A stretch of DNA of 64,000 bases from contig JAPPHB010000075.1 of NCBI GenBank assembly GCA_028821195.1, positions 18,886 through 82,885 of the forward strand, given 5' to 3'. Below the pieces are notes generated by a model. The model was not told the origin of the DNA. It saw only the letters and a program-made list of their open reading frames with translations, and did no database searches. Both the position numbers and the translations under genes were made by a program. The stretch comes from Gammaproteobacteria bacterium (lineage in GTDB: Bacteria > Gemmatimonadota > Gemmatimonadetes > Longimicrobiales > Gaopeijiaceae). Numbering within the stretch: position 1 is the first letter of the stretch; each line of letters begins with the position of its first letter. Positions 35,306 through 44,006 of this stretch are shown here, piece by piece.

Positions 35306-37096
35306 ATGAAGACCGCCCTGTTCATCGGAGCCCTGCTCGTCACCTCGACCGCCGCCCAGGCACAGCAGCGACCCGAGCGCGACCCGAACAGCATGGGGGG
35401 CGGCGACTGCGCCGCCAACGTCTACAACTGCCGGGCAACGCCCAACCCGCTGCCTGAAGCGAACACGGTCTGGATCGAGGAGATGACGTGGATGGACGTC
35501 CGCGACGCCCTCGCCGACGGCAAGACCACGGCCATCATCCCCACCGGCGGCGTCGAGCCCAACGGGCCCTGGCTGGCCACCGGCAAGCACAACTTCGTGC
35601 TGCGCGCCAACTGCGACGCCATCGCCCGGGAGCTGGGCGACGCCCTGTGCGCTCCGGTCATCAAGCTGGTGCCGGAGGGCAACATCGATCCGCCCAGCGG
35701 GCACATGACCAGCCCCGGCACCCTCAGCCTCCGCCAGGAGACCTTCGAGGCGCTGCTCACCGACGTCGCCCACAGCCTGAAGATGCACGGCTTCCGCAAC
35801 ATCCTCTTCATCGGCGACAGCGGCGGGAATCAGGGCGGCCAGCGCGCCGTCGCCGAGCGGCTGAACGAGCAATTCGCGGGCGCCGCGGTCGTGGCGCATG
35901 TGCAGGAGTACTACGACTACAACTCCGTCACCCGCTACATGGCCTTCCGCGGACTCGAGGACGGCGAGAGCGACAGCCTCCACGACGACCCGATCATCAC
36001 TCTCAACATGCTCTACGACGACCCCTTCTCGGTGCGCTACGACGAGCGGGTCGCGGCGGGCAAGGCGACCATCAACGGCGTCTCCATCGAGGACCGGGTG
36101 CAGTCGCTCGAGTGGGCCCGCGAAATCGTGGAGTTCCGCGCGGAGCACACCGCAGACGCTATCCGCAACGCGATTGCCAACCGGGGCACCCTGCCCGCTC
36201 CCGACAGGTCCGCGATGCGCGCCCGCTTCGCCGCCATGCGGGCCGCGGGTGCTGGTGGTCCGCCGCAGCGGCCCGAGCCCGATCCCCGCTCCATGGGCGG
36301 AGGGAACTGCAGCGCCAACGCCTACAACTGCGTGGACACCCCCAACCCGCTGCCCGAGGTGAGCACGCCCTGGATCGAGGAGATGACGTGGATGGACGTC
36401 CGCGACGCCCTCGCCAACGGCAAGACCACGGCCATCATCTCCACCGGCGGCGTCGAGCCCAACGGCCCCTGGCTGGTCACCGGAAAACACAACTACGTGC
36501 TGCGCGCCAACTGCCCGGCCATCGCGAAGAAGCTCGGGAACGCGCTCTGCGCCCCGGTCATCGAGACCGTGCCCGAAGGCAACATCGATCCGCCCAGCGG
36601 CCACATGACCAGCCCGGGCACCATCAGCCTGCGCCAGGAGACCTTCGAGGCGGTGCTCACCGATGTCGCGCACAGCCTGAAGATGCACGGCTTCGAGAAC
36701 ATCGTGCTCATCGGCGACAGCGGCGGGAACCAGCGCGGCATGGAGAACGTGGCCAATGCCCTGAACGATGCCTGGGGCGGCGAGGCCGCCGTGCACTTCA
36801 TCCCGGAGTACTACCGCACCCCTCCGGGCACCCCGAACGTGCTGCGCGACCTGGGGATCGTCACCGACGACATGCCGCGCGACGGCCTGCACGACAGCCC
36901 CGGCATCACGTTCAACATGATGCTCGACGACCCGGCCTCGGTGCGCTGGGCAGCGCGGGTCAGGACGGGTCAGGCGGTCATCAACGGCGTCTCCATCGCC
37001 GACCTGGGTGCGTCGCTCGAGATCGCCCGCCAGATCGCCGACGCCCGCACCGAGCGCACCGCACGCCTCATCGAGGAGAGAATCGGGAACAGGTAG
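35306..37096 (+). CDS. Exported double-domain creatininase-family protein
   Basis: A 596-residue protein with a signal peptide ending AAQAQ and a strong AGGAGGAGAGG ribosome-binding site. It holds two creatininase-fold domains offset by exactly 300 residues, each opening with SMGGG(D/N)C, then WIEEMTWMDVRDALA, GGVEPNGPWL, GKHN, IDPPSGHMTSPGT and IGDSGGNQ. The canonical family motifs are ExHGxHLP..TD and NGHGGN. Here the ExH His is Asn, the TD position reads KH, and the NGH His is Ser after an Asp, in both domains. Family members are Zn/Mn amidohydrolases such as creatininase and MftE. Activity here would need a rearranged metal site. It lies 34 bp upstream of a Tat-lipoprotein amidase gene. 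Confidence 0.88.
   Translation: MKTALFIGALLVTSTAAQAQQRPERDPNSMGGGDCAANVYNCRATPNPLPEANTVWIEEMTWMDVRDALADGKTTAIIPTGGVEPNGPWLATGKHNFVLRANCDAIARELGDALCAPVIKLVPEGNIDPPSGHMTSPGTLSLRQETFEALLTDVAHSLKMHGFRNILFIGDSGGNQGGQRAVAERLNEQFAGAAVVAHVQEYYDYNSVTRYMAFRGLEDGESDSLHDDPIITLNMLYDDPFSVRYDERVAAGKATINGVSIEDRVQSLEWAREIVEFRAEHTADAIRNAIANRGTLPAPDRSAMRARFAAMRAAGAGGPPQRPEPDPRSMGGGNCSANAYNCVDTPNPLPEVSTPWIEEMTWMDVRDALANGKTTAIISTGGVEPNGPWLVTGKHNYVLRANCPAIAKKLGNALCAPVIETVPEGNIDPPSGHMTSPGTISLRQETFEAVLTDVAHSLKMHGFENIVLIGDSGGNQRGMENVANALNDAWGGEAAVHFIPEYYRTPPGTPNVLRDLGIVTDDMPRDGLHDSPGITFNMMLDDPASVRWAARVRTGQAVINGVSIADLGASLEIARQIADARTERTARLIEERIGNR
35387..36750 (+). repeat. Internal tandem duplication, 900-bp period
   Basis: Copy 1 (about 35387-35850) and copy 2 (about 36287-36750) lie inside the double creatininase gene and are nearly identical over long stretches. 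The bases encoding IEEMTWMDVRDALA match exactly. Similarity drops in the second half of each domain, which suggests recent duplication or gene conversion limited to the 5' half. Confidence 0.8.
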
Positions 37097-37130
37097 GATC
37101 ATCGCGGGGCGACAGGGAAAGAGAGCGAGG

Positions 37131-38756
37131 ATGGATCGAAGAACCTTCATAGGCACGACCGCGGCAGGCGGTGCGGGACTGGCGATGACCTCCGCCTGTT
37201 CCCCGCCCGCCTCCGACTCGCCCGGCGACGCACAGGCACCGGACGAGATCCCGCCCTTCGATTTCGACGAAGTCACGGTCGACGATCTGCAGCGCATGAT
37301 GGAGTCGGGCGAGCATACCGCCCGCTCCATCACGCAGGCGTACATCGAGCGCATCGAGGCGATGGACCGGCAGGGCCCGGAGCTTCGCTCGATGATCGAG
37401 ATCAACCCGGACGCGCTCGAGATCGCCGACGAGCTGGACGCCGAGCGCCGCGCCGGCGGGCCGCGCGGGCCGCTGCACGGAATTCCGGTCGCGCTCAAGG
37501 ACAACCTCGACACCCACGACCGCATGACCACCACGGCGGGGTCGCTCGCGCTCGAGGGCTCCATCCCGCCGCGCGACTCCTTCGTGGCCGAGCGCCTGCG
37601 CGCCGCCGGCGCCATCCTGCTGGGGAAGGCCAACATGAGCGAGTGGGCCTACTTCCGGGGCGAGCGGGCCACCAGCGGCTGGAGCGCGCGCGGCGGGCAA
37701 TGCGTGAACCCCTACGCCCTCAACCGCAACCCCTGCGGGTCGAGCTCAGGCTCCGGGGTGGCGGCCTCGGCCAACCTGTGCGCCCTGACCGTCGGCACCG
37801 AGACCGGGGGCTCCATCATGTGCCCCTCCTCGAGCAACGGCATCGTGGGCATCAAGCCCACGGTGGGGCTGTGGAGCCGGTCGGGCATCATCCCCATCTC
37901 CCACTCCCAGGACACGGCGGGGCCCATGACCCGCACCGTGCGCGACGCCGCCATCCTCCTGGGCGGAGCCGTGGGCGTGGACCCGCGCGACGAAGCCACC
38001 TCGCACAGTGAGGGCAATTTCCACACCGACTACACGCAATTCCTCGATTCCGCCGGCCTCCAGGGGGCACGCATCGGCGTGGCGCGCTCCTTCACCGGCT
38101 TCGATCCCCGCGTCATGGCGCTCTTCGAGGATGCTATCCAGGCGATGCGCGACGCGGGCGCGGTTATCGTGGACCCCGCCAACCTGCCCGTGGCAAACTG
38201 GAGAGACGAACTCCCGCTCATCGTACTCGAATACGAGTTCAAGACAGACCTGAACGCCTACCTGGCGACGCTGGGACCGGATGCGCCGGTGCGCACCCTG
38301 GCGGAGATCATCGAGTTCAACGAACAGAACGCCGAACTGGAGATGCCTTTCTTCGGTCAGCAGCGCATGATCGCGTCACAGGCGCGCGGCCCGCTCACCG
38401 ACGAGGTCTACCTGAACGCGGTGCGCACCATCCAGCGCGGCAACCGCGAGGATGGCATCGATGCCCTGATGAACGAGCACCAACTGGACGCCATCGTCGC
38501 CCCCACCCGCGACCTCCCCTGGACCACCGACCACATAAAGGGCGACCGGCTGGACGGCGGGAGCAGCGCGGGGCCAGCCGCCATCGCGGGCTACCCGGAC
38601 ATCAGCGTGCCCATGGGGTTCGTGTCGGGGCTGCCGGCGGGGGTTTCGTTCTTCGGACGCGCCTGGAGCGAGCCCGTGCTCATCCGCATCGCCTACGCTT
38701 TCGAGCAGGCCACGCAGCACCGCCGGGCGCCGACCTTCGCGCCCACGCTGGGATAG
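37131..38756 (+). CDS. Amidase (amidase signature family), Tat lipoprotein
   Basis: A 541-residue amidase-signature enzyme. The leader MDRRTFIGTTAAGGAG with a following TSAC lipobox predicts Tat export and lipidation. The catalytic set is intact: lysine near residue 123 in ALKDNLDT, the serine-rich NPCGSSSGSG loop, and the nucleophile near 228 in TETGGSIMCPSS. The insertion RGERATSGWSARGGQCVNP before the serine loop is typical of the peptide-amidase-like subgroup. The ATG is preceded by GAGCGAGG. It is 34 bp downstream of the double creatininase gene and convergent with another creatininase gene, so amide hydrolysis by both folds may be linked. The substrate is unknown. Confidence 0.93.
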   Translation: MDRRTFIGTTAAGGAGLAMTSACSPPASDSPGDAQAPDEIPPFDFDEVTVDDLQRMMESGEHTARSITQAYIERIEAMDRQGPELRSMIEINPDALEIADELDAERRAGGPRGPLHGIPVALKDNLDTHDRMTTTAGSLALEGSIPPRDSFVAERLRAAGAILLGKANMSEWAYFRGERATSGWSARGGQCVNPYALNRNPCGSSSGSGVAASANLCALTVGTETGGSIMCPSSSNGIVGIKPTVGLWSRSGIIPISHSQDTAGPMTRTVRDAAILLGGAVGVDPRDEATSHSEGNFHTDYTQFLDSAGLQGARIGVARSFTGFDPRVMALFEDAIQAMRDAGAVIVDPANLPVANWRDELPLIVLEYEFKTDLNAYLATLGPDAPVRTLAEIIEFNEQNAELEMPFFGQQRMIASQARGPLTDEVYLNAVRTIQRGNREDGIDALMNEHQLDAIVAPTRDLPWTTDHIKGDRLDGGSSAGPAAIAGYPDISVPMGFVSGLPAGVSFFGRAWSEPVLIRIAYAFEQATQHRRAPTFAPTLG

Positions 38757-38759
38757 GAG

Positions 38760-38771
38760 CCCCGGCCGGGG
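38760..38771. terminator. GC-rich palindrome in convergent gap
   Basis: CCCCGGCCGGGG is a perfect 12-bp palindrome right after the amidase stop, in the gap to the convergent creatininase-family gene. No T-run follows, so a terminator role is only possible. Confidence 0.3.
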
Positions 38772-38810
38772 ACCGTACCCCGTGTCGGACGCGGCAGGCT
38801 TGCGCCCGGG

Positions 38811-39707
38811 TTACCGCCCCATGCTCTCCCGGATCGCGCGCACCGTGATCTCGGTGCGGTAGGCGATCAGCGCCTCGCCGATCTCGATGGTCCGCTCGAC
38901 CGGCCCCAGCTCCACCTCGTTGATCGAGTAGAGCCCCGCCTCCATCCGCTGCCGGGCGCGAATGCGCTCCGGATCCGTGGTGGCCACGATCGACGAATAG
39001 TGCACGTCGTCGTGATAGATGTCGCGCGTGGCGGAGCAGATGTCCGGTTTCTGGAAGAGCCCGAGTTCCTCCTCCAGGAACTCGCAGCTCCAGATGTCCT
39101 CCCGGTAATACTCCTCGATGTAGTGGGCCCGCGCGGTGCCGCCCCAGTACTCGTTGAGTTTTTCCGCCGTGTCCGACATGCCGTTCTGATTCCCGCCGCT
39201 GTCACCAATGAAGACGACATCCGTGAACCCCTGGCTCTTCAGGCTGTTGGCCACATCCTCGAGCACCATGCGGAACGTCTCCTGGCGCACGCTCAGGGTG
39301 CCAGGGTAGCGGATGTTCTCCGGATCCCCCTCGGGCACGTACTTCATCACCGGCGCGCACAGCGCATTGCCAAGCTCGCGCGCGATCGCGTCGCACATCG
39401 CCTCAAGGACGTAGTTGTGCTTGCCGCCCGCCATATAGGGGCCGTTCTGCTCGACGCCCCCGGTCGCGATGATGCCGATCGTTTTCCCCGATGCAATCTC
39501 GTCGCGCACCTCCATCCAGGTCAGCTCGTCGATCCAGATGGAGTTGATGCCCTCAATGGGCCGCGGCGCGGTCCTCATCTCCTCCTGGCGCCGTTGCCGC
39601 TCGGCGAGTTGCTCCGGGGTGAGGTTGCGCCGTCCCTGCGCCTCGGCGGGCGATGCAGGCAGCAGGGTGAGCACCAACGCGCCAAGTATCCATTTCGCCG
39701 ATTTCAT
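38811..39707 (-). CDS. Exported creatininase-family protein, single domain
   Basis: A 298-residue protein whose ATG at 39707 has AGGAG 9 bases upstream and gives a leader ending SPAEAQ. After a basic linker the creatininase domain begins INSIWIDELTWMEVRDEIASGK. The landmark segments are GGVEQNGPY, GGKHNYVLEAMCDAI and FIGDSGGNQNG, so it shows the same replacements at canonical metal positions (Asn for His, KH for TD, Ser for His) as the double-domain protein. HDDVHYSS replaces the canonical HAGE-type loop. It is convergent with the Tat-lipoprotein amidase across 54 bp holding a perfect 12-bp palindrome (38760-38771). Periplasmic hydrolase or binding protein; the function is not known. Confidence 0.87.
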   Translation of the reverse strand: MKSAKWILGALVLTLLPASPAEAQGRRNLTPEQLAERQRRQEEMRTAPRPIEGINSIWIDELTWMEVRDEIASGKTIGIIATGGVEQNGPYMAGGKHNYVLEAMCDAIARELGNALCAPVMKYVPEGDPENIRYPGTLSVRQETFRMVLEDVANSLKSQGFTDVVFIGDSGGNQNGMSDTAEKLNEYWGGTARAHYIEEYYREDIWSCEFLEEELGLFQKPDICSATRDIYHDDVHYSSIVATTDPERIRARQRMEAGLYSINEVELGPVERTIEIGEALIAYRTEITVRAIRESMGR

Positions 39708-40108
39708 GTCGTCCGCTCCTCTCACGCAGGTCCGTCGTCACCGCCCCTGAAGTCCGGGCGTTCCGGTATTGTGAACCGCGCGGGGGCAGCGGTCAATCGC
39801 CTGGTGGACAGCGCGCGCTCCTCGCACACGCAGGCGTCATCCGTCCTCAAGCCGACCGGTTCCTCCACGTTCGCCGTCAGCACACGCCACAGCGCAGTCT
39901 CCGGACCTGTTGACGCTCGCCGGAAGGTGGTCGCATACTGCTCTCTGACTCGATGGCTTTCCGAAAAGGTCGCATTCTGCCGAACAAATGTCGCTTGCCC
40001 TTTGTGTCGTCGGGAGTCATGAATAAACGCATGTCGCGCATACCCGATCGACGGTGGCAGGGTGACCCGGCGACCACGCTTCCCGTCTTCCCGGACCGGG
40101 CAGGTCAG
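39708..40108. other. 401-bp divergent intergenic region upstream of the metal island
   Basis: Lies between the single-domain creatininase gene and the CDF exporter. A frame in phase with the exporter opens at 39953 but encodes a basic, unremarkable extension with no similarity to CDF proteins. The stretch 39950-40040 is noticeably more A/T-rich than its surroundings and is the likely promoter zone of the metal island. I see no metal-regulator operator that I can name, and no RNA gene. Confidence 0.5.
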
Positions 40109-41140
40109 ATGACATTGACGACATCAGGTGGTCCCGATGCCGGTTCCCAGGTTGGAAACCCGGCCCTTCACGATCACTCCGCACACGGTCATCAGGATCT
40201 CCTGCAGGGCGGTCCGGACCGACCGGATGCCTCGGCGGCCGAGGGCAGGAAGAGTCTGACGATCGCGCTGGTGCTGATCGTCGGATACATGATCGCGGAG
40301 GTGACCGCCGGATACCTGTCGGGGAGCCTCATCCTGCTCGCCCACGCCGGACACATGCTCGCGGATGCCGTCTCTATCGGGCTGGCGCTGGTCGCCATGC
40401 GCTTCTCCGCTCAATCCGCCACCGCGGAACGCACGTACGGGTTCCATCGGACGGAAGTCCTCGCAGCTCTCGTCAACGCGCTCACGCTCTGGGGCATTTC
40501 CGTCGCCGTGCTCCTTGAAGCGTATCGTCGTCTCTCCGAGGCCCCGGAAGTTCAAGGCGGGCTCATGCTGATCGTGGGATCGATCGGCCTCGTCGTGAAC
40601 ATATCGGCCCTCTGGATCATGCACGGGTCGGCTCAGAAGAGCGTCAACGTGGAAGGCGTGCATCAGCACATGATCACCGACCTGCTGGGGTCCGTCGCGG
40701 TCGTCGTGGCCGGCGTGCTGGTCTGGGCGTTCGGGTGGCATGGCGCCGACCCGGCCCTGAGTTTGCTGATCGGCATCCTGATCCTGTCCAGCACCTGGCG
40801 CCTGCTGTCCAAGGTGGTTCAGGTGCTCCTGGAGGGCACCCCGGAACACATCGACGTCTATTCGCTCTGCCACCGGATCGAACAGCTGGACGGGGTTACG
40901 GTCATCCACGATGTCCACTGCTGGACCCTGGCTCCGGGGTACGATGCCCTCACCGCCCATATTCTTGTCGAGCCCGGCTACGAGTCGGACGTCGGGCACG
41001 AATCGCTGCTGGACCGGATCCGGGATATCGCCTACCAGGAATTCAACATACACCACATCACCGTGCAGCTTGAAACCAGGGCGGGCCGCTGTCTCGAGGC
41101 GCACCACGTCGACCACCTGCTGGCGACGGCACGCATGTGA
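40109..41140 (+). CDS. Cation diffusion facilitator (CDF) metal exporter, CzcD/ZitB-like
   Basis: A 343-residue inner-membrane protein. The ATG at 40109 follows CAGGTCAG. The N-terminus is His-rich (HDHSAHGHQD), then about six transmembrane helices. HMLAD in TM2 and HMITD in TM5 are the two HxxxD pairs of the zinc/cadmium site, and the C-terminal ~90 residues form the cytoplasmic CDF domain (VIHDVHCWTLAPG, IHHITVQLE). Members export Zn2+, Cd2+ or Co2+ from the cytoplasm by proton antiport. The stop overlaps a downstream in-frame GTG, and the efflux-pump genes follow directly, so this is probably the first gene of the metal operon, feeding periplasmic metal to the tripartite pump. Confidence 0.92.
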   Translation: MTLTTSGGPDAGSQVGNPALHDHSAHGHQDLLQGGPDRPDASAAEGRKSLTIALVLIVGYMIAEVTAGYLSGSLILLAHAGHMLADAVSIGLALVAMRFSAQSATAERTYGFHRTEVLAALVNALTLWGISVAVLLEAYRRLSEAPEVQGGLMLIVGSIGLVVNISALWIMHGSAQKSVNVEGVHQHMITDLLGSVAVVVAGVLVWAFGWHGADPALSLLIGILILSSTWRLLSKVVQVLLEGTPEHIDVYSLCHRIEQLDGVTVIHDVHCWTLAPGYDALTAHILVEPGYESDVGHESLLDRIRDIAYQEFNIHHITVQLETRAGRCLEAHHVDHLLATARM

Positions 41141-41190
41141 ACGAGAGTGCGGCCGTGGGATTCGTCATGGCCGGTCCGGGGAGGAGAGGA

Positions 41191-42450
41191 ATGCTGGAGT
41201 CGGCTCCGCGAACGCTTCTCGCGGTTCTGGGGCTCGTCGGCCTTCTCTGCCTGCCCCGCTCGGCGGCCCCTCAGGACGCCGTCCGTCGCGTCACCCTGAC
41301 CGAAGCTCTCCGGGAGTTCGCCGAGAACAGCCTGGCGTTGAAGATCGCGCGTTCCGAGGCCGCCCGGACCGCGGGAGCCGCGCGCCAGTCGCGAGCGTAC
41401 GCGAACCCGTCGTTCACCATCGGCCGCGACGACCTGGGGCATGGGTCGGAGAAGTTCTGGGAAGAGACGATGCAGTTCGTTCAGCAGGTTGAATGGCCGG
41501 GCCGGACCTCGGCGCGCGGCCGGGCCGCCACCCACACCATCAATGCCGGTGCGGCCCGCCTGCGGGCGGACTCGATTCAGCTCGCCTTCGAAGTTCGGGA
41601 GTCGTATGCCATGGCGTGGCTCGCCGAAGAGTCGGAACTAACCATACGCCAGGCTGCCGATGTGATACGGAGTGTGGCGGAGGACGCCGAGGTCCGTCTG
41701 GAAGCGGGAGACATCTCCGACTACGAAACCCGGAGGCTGCGACTGGAACGGGTGCGGGCGGAACAGGATGTGACGGAGGCGGGGATCCGGACCCGGGCCG
41801 CGCGCAGACAACTGGCCGCGCTCATCGCACCCGGGACGGAGGCGGAAGAGGTCGGGCCGTCGGCGGCGCTGCGGGGCGTGCCGCCGCCGATGGCGCGCGA
41901 GGACGCGCTGCGCCTCCTGACTGCCAGGCCGGACCTGGAAGCGGCGGCACGGGAACTGGACGCCGCGCAGGCCGAAGTCGACATCGCACGTTCCTACTGG
42001 GTACCGGCCCCTACTCTCGGCGTCGGATACAGGCATCATCTCGACGGCTTCGCCGGGGCCAGCGTGGGTCTGGATCTTCCGCTTCCGCTGTTCGACCGGG
42101 GAGCGGGGGCTCGCGAAGAGGCGGCGGCCCAGAGTTCCGCGGCGGCATATCGGCTCGACCTGAGGCGGCGGCTGGCGGAGAACGACCTCCTCAACGCTGC
42201 GGATCGCTATGCGGCCAGCCGCGCGCGCGTCGAGGTGGCGGCGGATGTACTCCTGGCGGATGGCGAGGCCCTGCTTTCGTCCGCGACAGCCGCCTACGGC
42301 GAGAACGAAATGACGCTCCTGGAGTTGCTCGACGCCGCCAGCGCGTTCCAGGACGCACGCTTGAGCGCGCTGTCTCTGCGATCGGAAGCATGGATCGCCT
42401 ACTACGACCTGCTTCGCGCCATGGGGACGGCCCCGGAGGAGGAACGATGA
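41191..42450 (+). CDS. TolC/CzcC-family outer-membrane efflux protein
   Basis: A 419-residue outer-membrane channel subunit. Several in-frame starts exist from GTG 41137; ATG 41191 is chosen because GAGGAGAGGA immediately precedes it and it sits directly before the signal peptide (LLAVLGLVGLLCLPRSAA). VTLTEALREFAENSLALKIARSE and ARPDLEAAARELDAAQAEVDIARSY are the two repeated TolC-type helical hairpins, each followed by beta strands such as ANPSFTIGRDD and PTLGVGYRHHLDGF. It would form the outer-membrane exit duct for the RND pump encoded two genes downstream. Its stop overlaps the adaptor start as ATGA, indicating translational coupling. Confidence 0.9.
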   Translation: MLESAPRTLLAVLGLVGLLCLPRSAAPQDAVRRVTLTEALREFAENSLALKIARSEAARTAGAARQSRAYANPSFTIGRDDLGHGSEKFWEETMQFVQQVEWPGRTSARGRAATHTINAGAARLRADSIQLAFEVRESYAMAWLAEESELTIRQAADVIRSVAEDAEVRLEAGDISDYETRRLRLERVRAEQDVTEAGIRTRAARRQLAALIAPGTEAEEVGPSAALRGVPPPMAREDALRLLTARPDLEAAARELDAAQAEVDIARSYWVPAPTLGVGYRHHLDGFAGASVGLDLPLPLFDRGAGAREEAAAQSSAAAYRLDLRRRLAENDLLNAADRYAASRARVEVAADVLLADGEALLSSATAAYGENEMTLLELLDAASAFQDARLSALSLRSEAWIAYYDLLRAMGTAPEEER

Positions 42451-43994
42451 TACGCAAGGTAGTGGATGCCCGGATATTGGTTTCGTTGCTGGCCCTGGGA
42501 TTCCTGGGCTGCGGCGGAGGTGCGGACGAAAGCGCGGCCGACCCGGCCCACGATCCGCACGTGGGCGGGGGGTTCTTTACGCGGCTCGCGGACGGGATCG
42601 AGCTCTTCGTCGAGTACCCGCACCTGATCGAGGGCGCGGAGAGCGAGGAGCCCTGGGAAGTCCATTTCACCTGGGTGGAAGGCTGGCGGCCCGTCGACGG
42701 CGCGACCGTGGCGATGTCCATGTCCGGACCCGGCGGCATGCGCGAGGAAATCGCGGCGGAGCCCGAGATTCCCGGCGTGTACATCGTTTCTCCCATGGTG
42801 CCGGCAGCCGGAGACTGGAGCGTCGACTTCGCGTTGTCGGTCGACGGCCGCGATTACGCGATACACGCAGGCGAGATCGAGGTGTTCGGGGACGAGGACG
42901 AGGTCGATTCGCACGAAGGACACGACCACGCGGAAGACGAGGTGCACGCGGAACAGGTCACGGGGTCGATCACGCTGGCCAAGGAAGAGCAGTGGTCGTT
43001 TCCGTTCGCGATCGCGATCGCGGAAGAGCGCGAGATTCCCGCCTCCTTTGCCGCGGCGGGCGAACTCGTGGCCCCTCCCGGCGGCCTGGTGCACGTTTCC
43101 TCTCCGGTTGCCGGGCTCGTGCAAGTGGACGGAACGTCGCTCGGGCCGGGCGACTTCGTCCGAAGCGGACAGGTCCTGGCCCTCATCGCGCCCACCAGCC
43201 TGAACGAGTCGTATGCGCGGACACGCGCCGACGTGGTCGCGGCGGAACGCGAGGCCGAGAGGGCCGAGCGCCTCCTTTCGGCCGGCGCCATCCCCGCTCG
43301 CCGGCTGGAGGAGGCGAGGCGGGATCTCAACGTTGCGGTTTCGGCGTTCGAGGCGATCGGAGGCGCTCCAGGCAGCGTCGACGGCGATGATCCCGATTCC
43401 GATCTCTATCGCCTTCGCAGTCCCATCGACGGCGTAGTCGCAGCCCGGGATATGGCGCTCGGCCAGCAGGTCGCGGTCGGAGAGCACGCGTTCACGATCG
43501 TGAACGCGGCGACGCTCTGGTTCGTGGCCAGGGTCCCCGCCCGCTACGCGTTGGAGACGAGCCGGATCCGGGGTGCCTGGTTCACCGTGGAAGGGGGCTC
43601 GAGCACCTACACCGCAACCCGGGTCCTTTCCGTTGGAGACGTGATCGACCCGGCCAGCCGCACCCTTCCGGTACGGTTTGCGGTCGCGAACGCCGAACGC
43701 GCCCTGAAGGTGGGGATGCTGGCGGAGGGCCAGATCCTCGTCGGCGATCCGGTGCGGGGTCCGGCGGTGCCGGCATCAGCGATTCAGGATGAGAACGGCC
43801 TCTCCGTCGTCTATGTCAAAGTGACCGGCGACACATTCGACCGCCGGGTGATCGACGTGGGTGCCTCGGACGGATCGTGGACCCTCGTCGCCTCCGGCCT
43901 CGAGATCGGGGAGCAGGTGGTGACCACGGGAGCCTATCAGGTCAATCTCGCCGCGCTGGGCACCATCGAGCCGTCCGATGGCCACGCTCACTAG
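42447..43994 (+). CDS. RND efflux periplasmic adaptor (CzcB/HlyD family) with extra N-terminal domain
   Basis: A 515-residue lipoprotein with lipobox GFLGC. Residues ~35-155 form an extra Ig-like domain of FixH/YtkA character (FFTRLADGIELFVEYPHLIEGAESE) absent from standard adaptors. A His/acid-rich stretch follows (SHEGHDHAEDEVHAE, about 160-175), a likely metal-capture segment. The adaptor core has the lipoyl half-motifs (VSSPVAGLVQVDGTSLGPGDFV and LRSPIDGVVAARDM), a short alpha-hairpin between them, then the beta-barrel and membrane-proximal domains. The C-terminus also ends in histidines (DGHAH). It bridges the CzcA-like pump and CzcC-like duct, and may deliver bound metal to the pump. 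Confidence 0.9.
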   Translation: MIRKVVDARILVSLLALGFLGCGGGADESAADPAHDPHVGGGFFTRLADGIELFVEYPHLIEGAESEEPWEVHFTWVEGWRPVDGATVAMSMSGPGGMREEIAAEPEIPGVYIVSPMVPAAGDWSVDFALSVDGRDYAIHAGEIEVFGDEDEVDSHEGHDHAEDEVHAEQVTGSITLAKEEQWSFPFAIAIAEEREIPASFAAAGELVAPPGGLVHVSSPVAGLVQVDGTSLGPGDFVRSGQVLALIAPTSLNESYARTRADVVAAEREAERAERLLSAGAIPARRLEEARRDLNVAVSAFEAIGGAPGSVDGDDPDSDLYRLRSPIDGVVAARDMALGQQVAVGEHAFTIVNAATLWFVARVPARYALETSRIRGAWFTVEGGSSTYTATRVLSVGDVIDPASRTLPVRFAVANAERALKVGMLAEGQILVGDPVRGPAVPASAIQDENGLSVVYVKVTGDTFDRRVIDVGASDGSWTLVASGLEIGEQVVTTGAYQVNLAALGTIEPSDGHAH

Positions 43995-44006
43995 CAGGGA
44001 GCCGGG

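Noticed and set aside
35183..37636. Long minus-strand frame across the double creatininase gene
   Set aside because: Its apparent internal repeats are only the antisense image of the duplicated domain; there is no plausible protein family or signal.
39953..40108. N-terminal extension of the CDF exporter
   Set aside because: The extra 52 residues are basic and unlike any CDF N-terminus. The ATG at 40109 has an AGGT-type ribosome-binding site and precedes the usual His-rich tail.
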